Under the pieces are notes generated by a model. It worked only from the letters and a program-made list of their open reading frames with translations, was not told the origin of the DNA and did not search any database. Below, one piece after another: positions 1 through 12,266 of a stretch of 64,000 nucleotides of DNA (positions within the stretch are counted from its first letter, which is position 1; every line of letters starts with the position of its first letter). A program made the position numbers and the translations under genes. The stretch comes from Russula earlei (taxonomy: Eukaryota > Basidiomycota > Agaricomycetes > Russulales > Russulaceae). Location of the stretch: positions 1 through 64,000 of the forward strand of contig JAGFNK010000230.1 of assembly GCA_025769875.1 (NCBI GenBank). The letters run 5' to 3'.

Positions 1-1
1 G

Positions 2-668
2 ACCAATCAGACCTTGGAAATGTACCTACGCATCTACACAGGAGAGAAGCAGGAAGAATGGGCACACTGGCTTCCCATAGCTTCAGTACCATTTTAATGC
101 CCACAAATATACCACCACCACCAAGAAAAACCCTTACGAACTCCTCATTGGATTTAACCCTCAAGGACTCGGCACCCAACTCAAGTCCAAGTTTCCAGGA
201 ATCCAAGAACAACTCCAAGCATTAAAGGACATGAGGGAATCAGCACAAGAAGCAATGAAAAGGGCACAGAACAACTGGATCAAGGAAACCAAGTTCAAAG
301 GCTTCAAAGAAGGACAAAAGGTTTGGCTGGAAGGCACTAACTTAAAAACTCCCCATCAGTTTCATAAGTTCCATCCCAAAACGATTCGGACCTTTTATCA
401 TTACCAAAAGAATCTCCCACGTCGCCTATCAACTACAACTTCCTTCCCAATTTTTCCAAACCACCACCTGACCTTATCTCGGGAGAATACGAAGTTGAAA
501 AAATCACCACTCAACGTATCCACAGGGGCTGTCTCCAATACAGGGTTCGATGGAAAGGGTACTCCGCAGCAGAAGACACATGGGAGCCCCTTTCAAACCT
601 TAAAAAACACTCAAGATGCTATCACCATGTTTCACCTACAACAACCCACCAAACTCCGTACCATGTCT
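2..668 (+). pseudogene. Ty3/gypsy integrase C-terminus with chromodomain, decayed
   Basis: The last part of a Ty3/gypsy pol polyprotein entering from the left edge. The first frame reads an integrase core end (TNQTLEMYLRIY, then EEWAHWLPIA), continues in another frame with PYELLIGF and an Ala/Gln-rich helix, then in a third frame with PKRFGPF, and ends in a chromodomain (EYEVEKI, then YRVRWKGY, then DTWEPLSNL) at about 482-600. At least three frameshifts and internal stops separate these blocks, so no intact protein is possible. Chromodomain integrases mark the chromovirus branch of gypsy elements, where the domain guides insertion into heterochromatin. The family assignment is strong; whether the following CCHC ORF belongs to the same element is inference. 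Confidence 0.85.
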
Positions 669-921
669 TCCATTGACCTTGACTCCACAGAGTCACGTCA
701 CTCAGACAAAAGTCTAGATGACCTAGAGAACCAGTTCTCAAATCTTACGATACAACAAACATACCCTACTCCCCCGAATTAACTCCCGTAACCCCCCTTC
801 TTATTCAGTTAATGACCCCACTATCCCCGACTGCAGACACACCATCTTTAACATAGCCGCCAGGGAACAACTGTTTTCCGGGATTCTTTCCCCTGGCAAC
901 TTCCACGGCTTTCAACTTCTC

Positions 922-2345
922 ATGATGGACCCCCATTTTTCAGAGTTTCATTTATCCATACAAAGAGCAGTACTTACAGATTTGGTATGGAATCACATTA
1001 CACGGTCAGCCTCCATAAATACTCCCACTCCTTCTGAGTGGTCAGCCTGGCATCACAAGCACACTACCTCTGCTTACAATACTCCCATGTCATCTCCTGC
1101 CTCTAAATCGTCCCCTCTACCTGTTCTCACCCCCTTCCCCCACCATCAAACAAGAACCCCTCTCACCTGAAGTCATCCAACATATCATTGACCAATGCAC
1201 CCTCATCGTTCCAGAAGAAACTGAACTCCAGGACCTCGCTGCCACCCTCAACCCACTTGCTATCCACAAAGGGACCCCCTCACCCACCCTGACTGAAGCG
1301 GATCCCACTCACCCTGGCCCCCCCCTGGTTTGTTTATGAACCTTACACGCATGTTCCCCCTTTCTATATTAACGTTAATGGGCAGAAATGCCTTCTACCG
1401 TACTTACGCATTGCTTTATATAATGGCGAACCTATGCTTCTAGGAACTATGGGTCGAGGAGAGCCCACTTACGGAGAAAAGCTCATTGCTTGGCCTGTTG
1501 TCTCTGCCCCCCACCCTTCTGTGACTGCCTCTGACCTCCGCCTCCTAATCAAGGACCACCCTTTCCACTTTGACGCCGCCCAGGCTCTCAAAAACCTTCA
1601 CGACCCCAGTGCCCTCGCTGACGTCTACCACCTCTGTACCAGTTCATTTCAGCTGAAAATCTTAGAGGGCAAACATGCATCTATCCAAGGAGCTTTAAGT
1701 GTTCTGCAGGGACAACTGGCTGATCGACTTCACGAGATCCAGGCTCACACCAAAGAGACCACCACCATCCATGCCCACCTCTGCGCCAACAACACCTCCG
1801 TCCAAGTTTGTCATCAACTCGACAACCTCATGACAGACAGAGGCCTCACTCGTGATACTGGGCCATATTATTCACTAGCAGGGAGCTACAACAGAATCAA
1901 AGAATCAAAGGAACTTCCTACCTCTCCTCCTTCCTCACTACCCATCCATCCCCCTCTCTCCCTAACTCCTCCTCTTGAATACCTCCCTCGCGCTATTGAC
2001 CAGTCCCAAAACAATGCTCCCATGGGGTCACCTTCCCACTTCCCTCAAATGTTCTCTGACAACGCTAGCACCCCTAACACCCCTCTCACTCCTGCACGTA
2101 TGACTAAAGCACAGCGTCACCAACTCCAGAAACAACAACACATCTGCAAGCACTGTAACACCAGAGGGCACTGGAACAAAGACTGTAACAGGCCTCATAC
2201 CAACTGTAGTGGTCAAGTGGATTGCATCCTTAGGAGGACTCACCGAAGTTACAGAGGCTTCTGTCCCAGGGCAATGGGACCCCAGAGCACGTGGCCAGAA
2301 GTCGAAGGTGATGAACTCCGTGAGTCGGGTCCTGAAACCGATTAG
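922..2345 (+). pseudogene. CCHC zinc-knuckle, gag-like ORF downstream of the gypsy integrase
   Basis: A protein-coding stretch now broken into at least three frames. Readable blocks are 922-1170, a second frame at about 1143-1340, and 1434-2345 (303 codons). The break near 1320-1330 falls in a run of C. The last block ends with a retroviral-type zinc knuckle, CKHCNTRGHWNKDC (C-X2-C-X4-H-X4-C), followed by more Cys/His pairs. The middle is Pro/Thr/His-rich. This resembles retroelement nucleic-acid-binding proteins, but it lies 3' of the integrase rather than 5' where gag normally sits. It could be an extra ORF of the same element or the gag of a second element. I do not recognise a named family beyond the zinc knuckle. 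Confidence 0.6.
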
Positions 2346-2375
2346 TTTGGAGAACTAAGCATGAAGGGGCCATGA

Positions 2376-2984
2376 TGTTGTAATCTAACCCCTTGTCGGT
2401 TCACTCACAATTTCTTTTATTGTTGTTTTCTCTTGTCACCCTTGTTCCCTCGGTTACCGTTTCATCCCTTGATGTTGATGGCCACTTATTGTGTTTCACC
2501 TATTGTGTTTCACTTATTGTGTTTCACCTATTGTCGAGTTACTTTTGCTATTGACTCACCTTTATCTATTGTTCTGCTTATGGTACTGTACAGCCTCGCT
2601 ACATACAGTATTTAAGCACCTGTAAAAGCTGGGGAATGCCCCAAGCTTAGCTTTGTCCCATTTCCTGTCGCATCCCTTTGCCCTGTACTGTCTCTCAATC
2701 ACAACTTGTGTTGTGCTGGCTTTCATCTTGCTTGACCTGAGCACACCTCAAGGAACCCTTGTGTTCCTCTTCCTCCTCTGCCTCTCTCTCATCATCCTCC
2801 TCTTCTGCAAAACCAGAAGATCAACTCTGTCTGTGGACTGAGTCATTGTTTGACTCAGCCTTGAGACACTAAACCTTTGATCCGGTCTCTTTGAGCCAGC
2901 CCCACTGAACCCTTGAACCAAGTCACAGGGACTTGGCCCCACTGAACTGTGAGCTAACGCTCTTATGGCCACGACGCCGTAACA
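2376..2984 (+). repeat. Possible gypsy 3' LTR
   Basis: A purine-rich tract (AAGCATGAAGGGG) ends just before TGTTGTAATC at 2376, and the copia sequence starts right after GCCGTAACA at 2984. A 609-bp TG...CA interval of this kind fits a gypsy 3' LTR inserted into the copia element. It includes three 14-bp tandem copies of TATTGTGTTTCACC at 2488-2529. There is no second LTR copy in the window to compare with, so the call rests only on the end motifs. Confidence 0.3.
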
Positions 2985-2985
2985 A

Positions 2986-3798
2986 CCCATCACACCAGAC
3001 ATCCTCACCTGGCGTAACACCACCCCATACCCCACGCTCATTGGCAACCTCATCTACATCGCAAACACCACTCATCCTGACATTGCCTTCGCTGTATCCA
3101 AACTGGCCTCCTTCATGGACTGCTACAACCAAGACCATTGGTCTGCCGCCATCCGCATCCTTCATTACCTTAAGGGAACATGGACATTGTCGCTCACGTT
3201 GGGTGGCTCACATCTTATCACCCTAGTCGGTCACTCTGACTCCGACTTCATGAACTGCGTGGACACTAGTCGGTCTACCGCTGGGTATTGCTTCCATCTA
3301 GGTTCAGGTTGCATATCTTGGTCCTCACGGAAGCAACAGACGGTCACCAACAGCTCCTGTTACGTGGAGTACATCGCATTGCACAATGCAGCCCATGAGG
3401 CGATCTTCCTATGGCAAGTTCTCTCCCAAACTCAATTCACCCAGTCTACCCCCACAACCATCTACTGTGACAATGATGCGGCATCGAAACTCGCCAAAGA
3501 TCATGTGTGGCATTCACATGTGAAACACATTCGCATCAAATACCATTATGTCAGAGAACAGGTGCTCGTGGGCAACATCTCCATTGCTCAAGTCCCGACC
3601 AAAGACAACATCGCAGACATCTTCACCAAACCTCTTTTTGTCAACCAGACTTCACTCGTTTATGCCTACTCCTTGGTCTTCACGGGGAACAGACTTGACA
3701 TTGCGAAAATGCACTGTCTTAGGGGTTCTCACCCTCCAATGTTGAGGGGGAGTATTAGATCTTGGGTAGATCTTAGGCATTACTACAACGTCTGCTAG
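2986..3798 (+). pseudogene. Ty1/copia reverse transcriptase end and RNase H
   Basis: One open frame encodes the C-terminal part of a copia pol polyprotein. Motifs in order are IGNLIYIANTTHPDIAFAV (end of the RT/connection region), ILHYLKGT, then the RNase H domain with GHSDSDF, DTSRSTAGYCF, SWSSRKQ, VEYIAL, CDNDAASKLA, HSHVKHI, and the typical tail DIFTKPL. Everything upstream (gag, protease, integrase, most of RT) is missing, replaced at the left by the putative gypsy LTR, so this is a 5'-truncated remnant. The frame itself is undamaged over 270 codons, which suggests it is younger than the gypsy fragment beside it. Confidence 0.9.
3743..3752 (+). other. Copia polypurine tract
   Basis: The sequence TTGAGGGGGAG directly precedes the LTR. 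This is the standard form of the plus-strand primer site of copia elements, placed inside the end of the pol reading frame. Confidence 0.7.
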
Positions 3799-3975
3799 TG
3801 TGACATCATACTACAATGCCTGACATCATGCTAACCTTACTTCATACATTCCATACTGTCATATATAAGATATGTTAGAGCACACGTACAACCCTATCTC
3901 AAATATATCCCTTTATCTCCCATCTCATCAACTTCTGAGCTCTAATAAAGCTCAGTGTCAAAAGAGCCTTCAACA
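3753..3975 (+). repeat. Copia 3' LTR, 223 bp
   Basis: Starts TATTAGATC immediately after the polypurine tract (TG expected; the G appears mutated to A) and ends CTTCAACA. Inside are a TATA-like box (CATATATAAG near 3860) and a polyadenylation signal AATAAA near 3943, the expected order for U3-R-U5. No second copy is present, so the boundaries are inferred from motifs. Confidence 0.6.
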
Positions 3976-4079
3976 ATGTCACAGTGAATAATACCATCAT
4001 TGAGAGATAACACAGAAAGGACATAATATCTGGCACATGAAAATCATGAGTTACATGGCAGGTATGGATAGCATGTCAT

Positions 4080-4290
4080 CACTGTCATCCTCAACAGAAA
4101 AATGCCTTGTGTGATGCTTTCCTGCCATGAATAGCCCAAGCTCATCCACAGTATGTTGTTTGGTGATCAACAGAACTCTCATCCACAGAGACAAGCTGAT
4201 TTGGAAGATAGGTTCTGATACATGCACCAAATGCAGCTCACTTTTCTTTGCTATGCTCAAGTGCAGTGCATGAGAGCTGTCCATCATGTA
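4080..4290 (-). pseudogene. Tc1/mariner-type DDE transposase fragment
   Basis: On the minus strand one frame reads TYLPNQLVSVDESSVD, then QTTYCG, a stop, AWAIHGRKA and KAFFC. This matches the middle of fungal Tc1/mariner-pogo transposases, where VDESS carries the second catalytic Asp and is followed by a TTYRGYAWA-like segment. In-frame stops at expected Tyr/Arg positions show it is dead. The N-terminal HTH part of a similar transposase lies at 6.73-6.94 kb on the same strand, with unrelated repeat DNA between them. Confidence 0.6.
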
Positions 4291-4589
4291 TCAGAAGCTT
4301 GAAATGTACATAATGAAAAGTGTAACGACCATACCTCTCCCCCACTATGACACCATGTGACCTTCGGGAAACCAGCCTGGCTGGATCATGAATATAGACC
4401 GGTCTGTTGCAGTTGCCCCACAGTCACTGGACCAGTTCAGACCAGTTTATAACCAGTCCAGACCATGCATTTATAATAATGTAACATTATATTATCGCAG
4501 TGCAGTGTGCTACATACTACAGATATGAACGCATAGTTTATCTATGTGCTCTGCAGTATGTGACTATGTTCCTTCCATTGCTGTATCTC
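4291..4589. other. Intergenic, repeat-derived
   Basis: No gene is visible. It includes a cluster of ACCAGTTCAGACCAG-like imperfect repeats at about 4420-4465 and a TGTAACGACC at 4321 that would be a typical basidiomycete LTR start, but no matching end was found. Confidence 0.4.
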
Positions 4590-6110
4590 CTGTACGGGTA
4601 CAGGATCCATGTGCGAGGACGATCAAGTGTGTGACACATCCTTGTCCAAGTCTGAGCCTTGCAGCGTGTCAAAGGTGTTGAATGTGGGTGTGGTGTGTCA
4701 AAGCAGGGAGGGGATGAGGCGTGCTCATGGCATGTTGAATGTGTCGTTGTGCCTCATGGTGTTGCCAAGCGTCAGGCCATGTTGCTGCTGTTGCTGCTGC
4801 TGTCTATGCAGAGGCGATGGTGGCAAGAGCAAGGGCGGTGGTGAGAGAGAGTGGCAGCACCAGAGGGTGAGGGTTGTGGGAGACGGAGGCGACAGGAGAA
4901 GAGGGTGAGGGCGGTGGTGAGATGGTGGGGTCGTCTCCACAGGAGGTGGCGGTGGGACGTGTTGACGATAGTGTGCAAGTGGGTGATGAGACAAGAGGTG
5001 GTGGATGGCATGGTTCGCCTTGTGAACGCTTGCCATAGTCGTTGAGCTAGAGAGTGTGTGATCAGTGTCCAAAAATAAGACATGAACAGGTCTCTGGTAA
5101 TCATCTCATGGCCATGGCGACGAGGTCTTCACCACTGCAGGTGGTGGCAGCACGCATGGATGAGGGGGTACGTGTGGGCAGGGATGTGATGGAAGGGGAG
5201 GTGTTGTGCAGTGTGGTGCTTGCATTGGCAGCTTCTCCGTGACGATGGTGTGATGGGCGGGGTCTGATGTTCTTTCTGTGGGGCGGTGTTGTGACATCTG
5301 CTCTTCTGAGGCGGCAGCGTGCTCTTCATTTTCTGGTTATTTGTGCGTTCTTTCTCAGCGGTGCAAGGTGGCATAATGGCTAGCGACGGAAGTGAGAGGG
5401 CGGTGTGGTCAGGAAGCAGAGCAGTGGCTGGGACTAGACCCAGAACAGCAGGCGGACGAGGCTGAGGGCATGGTGGCGACGGCCAATTGAGCTGGGCTTG
5501 AGGCAGCAGGTGGCACTAAGATGTCAGTGTGTGAGACAAGGACTGGGGCAGCGAATGGGAGATGTAGAGGCAGTTGGCAATGCTGAGGCTGAGACTGGGA
5601 GCGTGGAGGCTGTGGCTGACACGGGCAGAGAGGAGATGAGTGAGGGCACGGCAGCAGACGAGACTGGGGCTGCGACGGGAGACGTAGAGTGGTGGCTGGC
5701 AATGCCAGTGATATGACGGTTGATGGGACTGAGGAATCTGGAGTTGGAGCGGTGGAGGGCAAGACTGGAATGGAGACGGGCGACGTGGAGGCAGTGACAG
5801 TGGCTGGTGATACTGCTGAGGGCGCGGGCAAGGCGGTGGATAAGACGAAGGCAGGGGTGGCAGACAAGGCTGAGGCGGCTGCTGCTGGTGGAGCTAACAG
5901 TGTGGCGGCAGCGGCTGGCAATGCTGGCAATACGATGGTGGATGAGACTGGAAGGAGGGGCTCTGATTTGGATATCGAGTCATGAAGAGTAGAGTTGGGG
6001 CGGGTGTTGATACAGTTGACAATGATGATGCTGAAGTATGCAAGTAGGTGCTTGAGGGCATCCTGTATAGTTGAGGGTTGGATAGAGGTATAGGGGCCCA
6101 AGTGCGCGAG
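4590..6110 (-). pseudogene. Pro/Ala/Ser-rich gag-type retroelement fragment (copy A)
   Basis: On the minus strand this interval encodes broken Pro/Ala/Ser/Val-rich sequence (longest frame 5409-6101, 230 codons) followed downstream by short frames. It matches, in the same order, the 3' half of the LTR element at 60.2-64 kb: the low-complexity tail, then an LTHVCCRHLQW-like block (here HACCHHLQW at about 5130), then a segment similar to RPSPSGTATL near 4800-4960. The CAG/CTG run at 4780-4802 lies inside it. The zinc-knuckle and capsid-like parts and both LTRs are not recognisable. It is an old, truncated, multiply shifted copy with no intact product. Confidence 0.6.
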
Positions 6111-6485
6111 CCACAGGGCACACAGTGGGTAAGCAAATGGGAGACAACTGACATACTGAGTGGTGGTGTAAAAATTTTAAAAAAGTAGCCACAGAAACAA
6201 AAACAAAATACCACACATGCAAATCCATTCCAGCTGAGTCAGGAATGTGGCTTGCTATGGGTAATGAGGTGGAGGCTTGTCCAGGGAGGTAGTCATGTTG
6301 GCCATGGAGAGAGGTTTAGTGGGAAGGAGAGGGGAGGAGAGGATGAGAGAGCGTGTCAAAACAAATGCACCGTGGATACCACTGACACAGCAACAGTTTG
6401 GTTGCCATCAGTCCAGTATGGTTCAATCCATGGTCCATTTTTGGTCCAATGGACCAGACTTTGGGATGAAAATTTTGTTTACCAA

Positions 6486-6717
6486 TACTATCAGTTATGG
6501 GGAACTTGGCACTGTATCACCATCTCGGCACTTTCATTTTTCCCTGTATCTGCTCAAACAACTCCATTCAAAATTTTGTAGTTATACTATTGAGTGCTGT
6601 TAATGTCATTCTAGCAAAGAAAACTGGAGTTCCATCCAGTGTTTTTTTAATAATATTCGGGACATTTGTGACCGCCAAGATGGTGATACAGTGCCGAGTT
6701 CCCCATAACTGATAGTA
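6486..6717. mobile_element. MITE with 44-bp terminal inverted repeats
   Basis: Positions 6486-6529 and 6674-6717 are inverted copies that match at 42 of 44 bases. Both ends read TACTATCAGTTATGGGGAAC inward. The 144-bp centre has no coding potential. A TA dinucleotide borders each end, as expected for TA-targeting Tc1/mariner-type MITEs. Confidence 0.75.
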
Positions 6718-6730
6718 CAGTAGGTCCTCA

Positions 6731-6935
6731 CTATCGGCCCACATTTGTCACATGACCACATCTTTGTAAGTTACTATATATGGAAATGTCATAGTGGGGG
6801 AGAGGTGTCAGAGCTTGAAAAGTGTGTACCTTCTTCATACTATAGCCAGCCTTGATAAGTGTCCTCCATATTGTTGACAGTGATACTGACACCTGTTGCA
6901 CAGCATAGAGTGCAGCTAACAGGCTAAGCAACCCA
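6731..6935 (-). pseudogene. Transposase N-terminal helix-turn-helix relic
   Basis: A minus-strand frame reads QQVSVSLSTIWRTLIKAGY followed by SMKKV. This is the helix-turn-helix DNA-binding part of Tc1/mariner transposases (pattern VSLSTIxRTLxxxGYxxKK). Homology stops after KKV, at about 6820. It is likely the 5' part of the element whose catalytic fragment is at 4.1-4.3 kb on the same strand. No start codon context or complete domain remains. Confidence 0.5.
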
Positions 6936-7893
6936 CCTTAGAGGTTGTGCTAAGTGCTCAAGTGATATTGGGGTGTAGAGCAATGTGTATACTCATCTAC
7001 ATGTATGGTATTTATACCTCTATGACCCAGGGCTGTTCCTAAGACCAAAAAAGGTGACTACAGGTGTCCACTATATTGTGCACTCAGTGACGCATGATGT
7101 GGAAATGTTCTAGATGCAGCATAAGGCTGCATCTTGTGATAGATAGCATAGTATGCATAACCCTAGTCCCATATGCATATATACTAAAGTTCTATCTAAC
7201 ACATAATATCTATGAGCAGATCTAGAACCTTGTATGAAGGTCTTTGCCTTCTTTGATCCATTCAGGTTCTGGTTCAACAGACCCACTTGGTAAACAGTGG
7301 GGTTGACCCTCGTATGACTAGTTGCCGACACACACTGCCAGCGCGCGGTATGTTTCTCAAGTTTGCCAAGTCTTCTTGACTAGGCGCGGCCGGGTTGCGG
7401 ATACGACCTCTTATGTGCGCCTCCAGAAGCAGCAAGAACAACGGGAGAAGCAAACGTACAGAGGAGAAAAGAACATCGGTTCAGGAACGAGCGCCAGATC
7501 GAAAGATGTCAGGGGAGTGGTGTGCGAGTCACTGCTAGGGCTATGGGCTAGCGTGTAGAGGAGAAACTTGACACTAGCATGTGGAGTTGTCAAAGTACGC
7601 ACGGGGAAGAAAGGGCACGCCTTTGACCCTCAATGGAAGAAACAAAAGAAACGGACTCAGACAGGAGTGAAAAGATACGCAGTGTGAAATTGTTACGATC
7701 AGCCCCGTACATGGCGTGCGAATGAGATAGCCTGATGAAATAAATGTAATCTGTCCCATATTTACAACGTGGTATGTCACGCAGCCTATCATCCCATGAG
7801 CTGAACATGGGACAGAGAAGTTGCGCGAGACCGCGTACCCAAAGAAACCTTACAAACCCTATGATGATCGTATCGGGGCGCAAATGCGAGTCT
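6936..7893. other. Intergenic, no recognised gene
   Basis: Several short ORFs exist on both strands but none has a recognisable domain, splice pattern or composition bias typical of the neighbouring genes. It separates the transposon-rich left end from the first single-copy gene. Confidence 0.4.
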
Positions 7894-8530
7894 CTAGTCG
7901 AGGTCGTCCAAACTACCGACGCGCTTCGCGGGCTGCTGGTAAGTGTTACATGGACCGGAGTGCAACACATTGTGCTGGGGAATGGTGCCCCCTGTGGGAA
8001 TTTCCAGTACGGCCGTCTCGAATTTGGACGGGAAATTCGACAGGTGGCCTTTAATGCTCGCTGCCGCCGTGTCTGTCGCAAAGAGAAGGTCGCCCTTCCC
8101 GAGAAAAACCTCGTCAGACGAGTCGGGGAGCGTGATGTGCGCGAGACCCGAGAGCACCGCGGACCATCTACGGAGTAAATAACAGGAGGAATGTCAGTGA
8201 CAAGTAGGATAACACTAGAATGAGAGAAACGAGCGGACAGAAACAAAAAAAAAAAAAAGAGTAGAAGAAAGGCAGCGGGGGGACGTACTGTATTGCTGGC
8301 TCGTTGTGGAGGCCTCCGTTGAACCCAGGCGGGAGTACGGAGTAACTCATGTTGGTGACGTCGCCCAACCGCAGGATGCTCCGAGTCGTACCCGATGACG
8401 TGGTCACGGTGGTGAAGCCGGGCAAGATCTGCCAGCACTCGAGGACGGATTGGCCATTCTGCGCCGAGATCGCGGTTACGTTGAGGAACGTTGGGGGCAC
8501 GAAGACTGGAAAATGAGACGCGGGAACCAT
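7894..8530 (-). CDS. Cupin-like fungal protein
   Basis: Two exons, 8530-8289 and 8167-7894, joined across a 121-bp GT-AG intron (donor CA/GTACGT, acceptor CCGTAG), giving 171 residues. The protein reads a beta-rich fold: SVLECWQILPGF, then LRLGDVTNMSYSVLPPGFNGGLHN with metal-site-like GGLHN, then VLSGLAHITLPDSSDEVFL and GDLLFATDTA. This order (GLHN, then GxAHITLPxSxDE, then ADT) matches a group of small cupin-type proteins common in agaricomycetes, whose substrate is unknown to me. An upstream in-frame ATG at 8548 would add six residues. No signal peptide is evident in this model; one could be encoded on an unrecognised upstream exon. Confidence 0.7.
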
Positions 8531-10315
8531 TTTTGCGCTGAGGTGCAACCACAGGACGGCTATGTCAGGCGATCATAGAGGAGATGAAGACTTTATAAAT
8601 GCCGCATCATCTCTTTGTCTCTCTGGGGCCTTTTCCAGTACCATTGTCGTGGTGGATGGAGAGAGATGGGGTGACAGACATATAGCTTGCGACGGCGGTC
8701 ATCACCAGGGCCATCACATCTCCATCTAATCTCCAGGCGCTCTATACAAATCCCCTTAATATAACTTCGCACGCTTTCGCCTCTCAGTTCTCTCTGTTCG
8801 TCAAACATCGCCGATGGGAATCACCCCCAGTGAGCAACTCACGATCCTGGCTCTTCTCCAGTCGGTCAATCTCATAACATGCGTGTTATTGTGCCAGTGA
8901 GCCTAGGTCATTCGTCGTTCGCGGCGCCACAGCGTTACGTGTGTGTGTGCGACAGCTGTCAAGGCGCCCGTTGACTGCCCAGTCTCAGCATTTCGGCTGT
9001 CGAATTTACCGTTACATTGCCACTGAGCGCCGCAGTTTGTTGGGAATGCTTGTTTTGGTTTTTGGGACCTCCAGAAACCTGCCATCCCCTGCCTGTCCGG
9101 CCAATGGCTCGGTGGATGTTGAAAAGGTTGTGCATCTTTCATTGGCACGACAATCTATCATCTCCTGGATGTCACGATCATCAAAACGACAAAACTTCTG
9201 AATATGCTCATCAACGACGGCACGAAGTCTTTATTGTCCGGAGGGGCTCTGGTCAATCTTTGGTCAACGATATCTGTTCCCTTCATGGTGTCACACGCCG
9301 CTTTTTTTGTTCTGCAAATCGGATAACCCTGTAACGACCGCAAAAACTGAATGCCCTCTGTCGCCGGCCAAAACCAATCAGCTTCGGCTAGCGTGGCGTA
9401 GATTGGGCGCGAGACAAGTAAGGAAAGTATCAATCCCAGAATTCTGGCCAAACATGAAGCAGTCACTTCTTCAACCCTTTGTCCACACGGCCGGTGGTTT
9501 CATGACCAGGCACTTGCCTGAACGAGCCCGGGCCTTTGACATCAGAAGGGGGACAACTTGAACAGGTGCTCTTTGACTCACGAATTTCATTTGTCGTGAA
9601 TCTTCGGACGTACAGGTTGCTGCTGGTCAAGCAAAATCTTCCACCTTGTGCATGTTTTCTGATGCTTCCGTCATGACGCGACCTACGTGCTCACTGAGGT
9701 GTGTCACAACGGCTAGCATCTCTCGCGTTCGTTAATGGATTGCAATCCGAGGTTGGGGATTCGATTTCTGGTATCCCATGGTCCTCCCTCATATTCAACT
9801 CACAGGACTACCAGAGCGCGCAGAGCGTATCCTTTACTCCCGGAAACATTACCTGGTGACTGTCTACTGATATACATGTTATACGCGTGTGAGCATGAGT
9901 GGGCGTGTGACGTTATATAAAGAAAAGAATAGAAAGCATAAAGATAGCAAAGATAGCGGAAAGCACAGAGGGGGATTCCCATTCATTTATCCATTTGCGT
10001 CAAAGGGATCACTGTTTCCGTGAGAGCGTCGGGTGGTAAAGAGGTGATAGAAGGCGGAAAACGGATATGCACAAAGAAGCTATCATCAACAGTCAGCTCG
10101 CATGCTCATCGGGCGATGGGAAGTCAGCATCAGCACCCCGGCTCTCCTCGTGTTCCAAGCGATTGAGCCACTGTACTGTGCCCTCGATGTCTTGCTCGGA
10201 TGTCCGTCGCGCGGTGATGAGCCCACCGTCCGATCTCTGCTCGTACTCAATGCCGGCACGAGGTGACGGGCGCACGAAGTGTCGTCGGTTGCCATAGCTG
10301 CCTCGTAGTTCATCG
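8531..10315. other. Intergenic, no recognised gene
   Basis: About 1.8 kb with only short overlapping ORFs on both strands and no domain I recognise. Positions 10093-10315 may be an alternative C-terminal exon of the forkhead gene (see that entry). Confidence 0.4.

Positions 10316-12266
<1,951 letters not shown>

Noticed and set aside
2488..2529. Three 14-bp direct repeats as a possible CRISPR-like array
   Set aside because: Direct tandem copies without spacers in a eukaryotic retroelement; simple tandem repeat.
7590..8552. 320-codon minus-strand ORF
   Set aside because: It runs through the cupin gene in another frame, including its intron; Arg/Ser-rich and without a domain, so a shadow of that gene.
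9720..9790. Possible tRNA (GGTTGGGGATTCGATTTC resembles a T-arm)
   Set aside because: No matching acceptor or anticodon stem could be drawn; no tRNA called anywhere in the window.
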